Shown here: piece by piece, positions 61,120 through 64,000 of the stretch
How the letters are laid out: the number at the start of each line of letters is the position of its first letter
How positions within the stretch are numbered: the stretch's first letter is position 1
Assembly: GCF_007828045.1 (NCBI RefSeq)
Contig: NZ_VITN01000002.1
Span: forward strand, 558,001-622,000
DNA length: 64,000 nt
DNA from: Nitrospirillum amazonense
GTDB taxonomy: Bacteria > Pseudomonadota > Alphaproteobacteria > Azospirillales > Azospirillaceae
Reading direction: 5' to 3'
Notes under the pieces: generated by a model
The model's database searches: none
What the model was told of the DNA's origin: nothing
Seen by the model: only the letters and a program-made list of their open reading frames with translations
Program-made: the position numbers and the translations under genes

Positions 61120-62919
61120 TCAGCGGACTTTGACGTCGGCCAATTCCCGTCCGTCCGGCCCCATGACATGGGTGGAACAGGCCAGGCAGGGGTCGAAGCT
61201 GTGCAGCGTGCGCAGGATTTCCACCGGCTCTTCCGCGCGGGCCACCTTGGTGTTCATGAGCGACGCCTCGAAGGCGCCGATGTTGCCCTTGTTGTCGCGC
61301 GGGCTGCCGTTCCAGGTGGTGGGCACCACGCACTGGTAATTGTCGATCTTGCCGTCCTTGATGCGGATCCAATGGGCCAGCGCGCCGCGCGGCGCCTCGG
61401 TGAAGCCCACCCCCTTCACCTCGGACGGCCAGGTCTTGGGGTCGAACTTCGCCGTGTTGGCGGTAGAGGTGTCGCCCGCCTTGATGGTGGCGATCAGCTT
61501 GTCCAGGAAATAGCGCTGCTTGCGCGCCGCCCACTGGGCCTCCAGCGCGCGCGCCGCCGTCCGCCCCAGGGTAGAGAACAGCGCGTCCAGCGGCACGTTC
61601 AGCGCCGCCAGGGTACGGTCGACCTGGTCCTTGATCTCGGCATTGCCCTGCATGTAGCCGACCAGGTAGCGCGCCAGCGGCCCCACCTCCATGGCATGGC
61701 CGCGCCAGCGCGGCGCCTTGATCCAGCTGTACTTGGCGCCCTCGTCCAGCTGGATGATGTTGGTGCTGGTGCCCTTGGCGTTGGGCCCCAGCTGGTAATG
61801 GGGCTCGGTCACGCCGTCCCAGGGGTGCAGGCCCTTGCTCTCGTCCGGGTACTTGTACCAGCTGTGGGGCACGAACTCCTGCACCTGCTCGGGATCGGTG
61901 AGATCGACCGGGTGCACCTCCGACAGCTTGCCGTCGATGATGGCGCCATGGGGCATCAGCAGGTTGCGGGGGCTGTAGTCGTTGGCGCGGTCGGGGATGT
62001 CGCCATAGGCCAGCACCGACCTGTTCGACAGCCCGCCGCCGTAGAGCCAATCCTTGTAGAAGCCGCCGATGGCGATGATGTCGGGGATGTAGACGTTCTC
62101 CACGAACTCGATGCAGCGATCGGTGATGGAGGATACGTAGTTCAGCGACGCCATGTTCACCGGCGCGCCCGCCGCCATGTCGCCATCCAGGTTGATGGCG
62201 CAGGGAACACCGCCCACCAGCCAGTTGGGATGGATGTCCTTGCCGCCGAAGATGGTGCGGACGCGCATGATCTCCTTCTGGAAATCCAGCGCCTCCAGAT
62301 AATGGGTCACCGCCATCAGGTCGGCCTCGGGCGGCAGTCTGTAGGCCGGGTTGGTCCAGTAGCCGTTCTTGAACGGCCCCAGCTGCCCGGACTCCACGAA
62401 CTTGCGCAGGCGGGTCTGGATGTCCCGGAAATAGCCCGGGGAACTGTTGGGATGGTGGGGCGAGACCGCCTGCTGCAGTTCCGACGTGGCCTTGGGGTCC
62501 GCCTTCAGGGCATTGACGGGGTTCACCCAGTCCAGGGCGTGGAGGTGGTAGAAATGGACCAGATGGTCATGCACCTGCAGCGACAGCTGCATGATGTTGC
62601 GGATGCTGTTGGCGTTTTCCGGAATCTGGATGTTCAGGGCGTTTTCCACCGCGCGGACGGAGGTCAGCGCGTGGGTGCCGGTGCAGACGCCGCAGATGCG
62701 CTGGGTGAAGGCCCAGGCGTCGCGCGGGTCCCGCCCCTTCAGGATGACCTCCAGCCCGCGCCACATCGTGCCTGTGGACACGGCGTTACGGATGACGTTG
62801 TCGCCGTCGAGGTTGACCTCGCAGCGCATGTGGCCCTCGATGCGGGTGACCGGGTCGACGACGACGCGCTTGCCGCTGGTGTCGAGCTGGTAGCCGTTGG
62901 GTGTCGCAAGCGTGGGCAT
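61120..62919 (-). CDS. hupL: Uptake [NiFe]-hydrogenase large subunit HupL
   Basis: A 599-residue catalytic subunit that oxidises H2 at a nickel-iron centre. The four nickel cysteines are in [10 protein letters not shown] (N-terminal) and DPCLACSTH (C-terminal). After that His comes a 15-residue tail beginning VMGPDG, which HupD removes once nickel is in place. Further group-1 signatures are [13 protein letters not shown] and [11 protein letters not shown]. It has no signal of its own and is exported with HupS by the Tat route. Its ATG overlaps the hupS stop at one base. Confidence 0.97.
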   Translation of the reverse strand: MPTLATPNGYQLDTSGKRVVVDPVTRIEGHMRCEVNLDGDNVIRNAVSTGTMWRGLEVILKGRDPRDAWAFTQRICGVCTGTHALTSVRAVENALNIQIPENANSIRNIMQLSLQVHDHLVHFYHLHALDWVNPVNALKADPKATSELQQAVSPHHPNSSPGYFRDIQTRLRKFVESGQLGPFKNGYWTNPAYRLPPEADLMAVTHYLEALDFQKEIMRVRTIFGGKDIHPNWLVGGVPCAINLDGDMAAGAPVNMASLNYVSSITDRCIEFVENVYIPDIIAIGGFYKDWLYGGGLSNRSVLAYGDIPDRANDYSPRNLLMPHGAIIDGKLSEVHPVDLTDPEQVQEFVPHSWYKYPDESKGLHPWDGVTEPHYQLGPNAKGTSTNIIQLDEGAKYSWIKAPRWRGHAMEVGPLARYLVGYMQGNAEIKDQVDRTLAALNVPLDALFSTLGRTAARALEAQWAARKQRYFLDKLIATIKAGDTSTANTAKFDPKTWPSEVKGVGFTEAPRGALAHWIRIKDGKIDNYQCVVPTTWNGSPRDNKGNIGAFEASLMNTKVARAEEPVEILRTLHSFDPCLACSTHVMGPDGRELADVKVR

Positions 62920-64000
62920 CAGTCCCGTCCCTCTCTCTTATCGTTGGCACCGCTGTTGGAGCGGGCGCGCTTGACCGCGCTGGCCGCGGCATGCACCGCG
63001 GCGGCGGCGCCGACGATGCCGGCGGCCGTGCCTCCGATCTTGTCGGCGTTGGCCTCGACACCGAAGCCGTGGACGTCGCTCAGCCGTTCATAGAAGCCGC
63101 CCTTGTCCCAGAAGCCGTCCTCGGAACAGCCGATGCAGGGATGGCCGGCCTGGATGGGAAAGCTGAGGCCGCCGTTCCAGCGCACGGTGGAACAAGCGTT
63201 GTAGGTGGTCGGGCCCTTGCAGCCGACCTTGTAGAGGCAGTAGCCGCGGCGCGCCCCTTCATCATCGAAGCTTTCCACGAACTGGCCGGCATCGAAGTGC
63301 GGGCGGCGGTAACATTTGTCGTGGATGCGCTGGGAATAGAACATCTTCGGCCGGCCCTGCATGTCCAGTTCCGGGAAGCGGTCGAAGGTCAGGATATAGG
63401 CGATGACCGCCGTCATGACTTCGGCGATGGGCGGGCAGCCCGGCACCTTGATGATGGGCTTGGCCGGCAGGCCGGGCACCTTGTGGATGGGGGTGGCCTG
63501 GGTGGGATTGGGCCGGGCGGCCTGGACGCAGCCCCAGCTGGCGCAGCTGCCCCAGCTGATGATGGCCTTGCAGTGGTCCGCCGCCTTCTTCAACTGCTCC
63601 AGGTACGGCTTGCCGCCGATGATGCAGCTCATCCCCTCCTGGTTCAGCGGCGGGTTGCCCTCGCAGGCCAGGATGAAGTTGCCATCGTACTTCTGGATGG
63701 TCTCGTCGATGATGGATTCGGCCTGGAAGCCCGCCGCCGCCATGATGGTGTCGTCATAGTCGAGGCTGATCATCGACAGGATGACGTCCTTGGCCAGGGG
63801 ATGGGCCGACCGGATGAAGCTTTCCGAACAGCAGGTGCATTCCAGGCCATGCAGCCACAGCACCGGGATGCGCGGCTTGGTTTCCATGGCGGTTTCGATG
63901 GCCTGGGCGTAGGAGGGACCCAGACCCAGCGCCGCGGCCGTCAGGCTGCAAAATTTGGTGAAGCTTCGCCGGGTGATGCCCTGCCGGCGCATCACCTCGT
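62919..64000 (-). CDS. hupS: Uptake [NiFe]-hydrogenase small subunit HupS (5' end outside window)
   Basis: An iron-sulfur subunit with a Tat signal ([18 protein letters not shown]). The codons at the window edge read ...Glu-Val-Met-Arg-Arg, which aligns with the [15 protein letters not shown] start region of related HupS/HoxK, so the true start is probably a few codons beyond 64000. The proximal-cluster region has Cys-Thr-Cys-Cys ([12 protein letters not shown]) and two cysteines in [12 protein letters not shown], plus VPGCPPI. This six-cysteine set defines the oxygen-tolerant group 1d. A C-terminal helix ([20 protein letters not shown]) anchors it in the membrane next to HupC. Confidence 0.96.
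   Translation of the reverse strand, partial: EVMRRQGITRRSFTKFCSLTAAALGLGPSYAQAIETAMETKPRIPVLWLHGLECTCCSESFIRSAHPLAKDVILSMISLDYDDTIMAAAGFQAESIIDETIQKYDGNFILACEGNPPLNQEGMSCIIGGKPYLEQLKKAADHCKAIISWGSCASWGCVQAARPNPTQATPIHKVPGLPAKPIIKVPGCPPIAEVMTAVIAYILTFDRFPELDMQGRPKMFYSQRIHDKCYRRPHFDAGQFVESFDDEGARRGYCLYKVGCKGPTTYNACSTVRWNGGLSFPIQAGHPCIGCSEDGFWDKGGFYERLSDVHGFGVEANADKIGGTAAGIVGAAAAVHAAASAVKRARSNSGANDKREGRD

Overview
The window comes from a GC-rich (roughly two thirds G+C) Gram-negative bacterium. The best fit is an alphaproteobacterium of the Rhodospirillales/Azospirillaceae kind. The reasons are a hupTUV/hupR-type H2-sensing system attached to a complete hup-hyp uptake [NiFe]-hydrogenase cluster, Tat-exported sugar-processing enzymes, TonB-dependent and OprB-type outer-membrane proteins, and a NodD-like LysR regulator. 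No rRNA, tRNA, CRISPR array, transposase or integrase was seen.

Layout. 1-4199 (minus): tripartite RND efflux operon (outer-membrane lipoprotein, adaptor, permease cut by the window edge). 4430-5362 (minus): DUF2268-like zinc protease. 5452-8652 (minus): two sugar isomerase/epimerase-like TIM barrels and a Gfo/Idh/MocA dehydrogenase, divergent from a LacI regulator (8794-9801) with a consensus LacI-family operator between them. 9798-12710 (minus): putative extracytoplasmic flavin electron-transfer operon (beta-barrel-like DUF6662 protein, FMN-binding protein, ApbE, cytochrome-b-like membrane protein). 13284-18060 (plus): flavin monooxygenase, EmrA-like adaptor, EmrB-like pump, AraC regulator. 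18329-25441 (plus): poxB, aromatic-ring hydroxylase with DUF2783 partner, UvrA2-type ATPase, CPBP protease.

25731-34986 (minus) is the most unusual part. It appears to be one operon of a STN-domain TonB receptor, an SbmA/YddA-type peptide ABC transporter (frameshifted near its N-terminus), TldE, TldD, a thioredoxin and an unrecognised 282-residue protein, preceded by a NodD-like LysR gene in AT-rich DNA. The gene set could form a complete route for taking up and degrading a peptide, possibly one with disulfides. It could equally be the processing and export half of a peptide natural-product system whose precursor is not recognisable here.

35652-43957 (plus): CHASE3 chemoreceptor, OprB porin, NtrC-type two-component system, a consensus sigma-54 promoter in front of a secreted protein with an internal duplication, and an MFS transporter.

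44023-64000 (minus): hupS-L-E-C // hupD-F-G-H-I-J-K-hypA-B-C-D-E-hupR-hupT-hupU-hupV-hypF. HupSL with HupC oxidises H2 and feeds electrons to the quinone pool. HupD to HupK and HypA to HypF build and insert the NiFe(CN)2CO centre. HupUV senses H2 and signals through HupT to HupR, a sigma-54 activator. A rho-independent terminator after hupC and a sigma-54 promoter before hupD divide the cluster into at least two transcription units, the second probably HupR-controlled. HupS carries the six cysteines typical of O2-tolerant enzymes.

Short tandem repeats, often with units that are multiples of three, recur in or beside genes (AraC regulator, hypE, hupJ/hupK junction, hupF, poxB leader).
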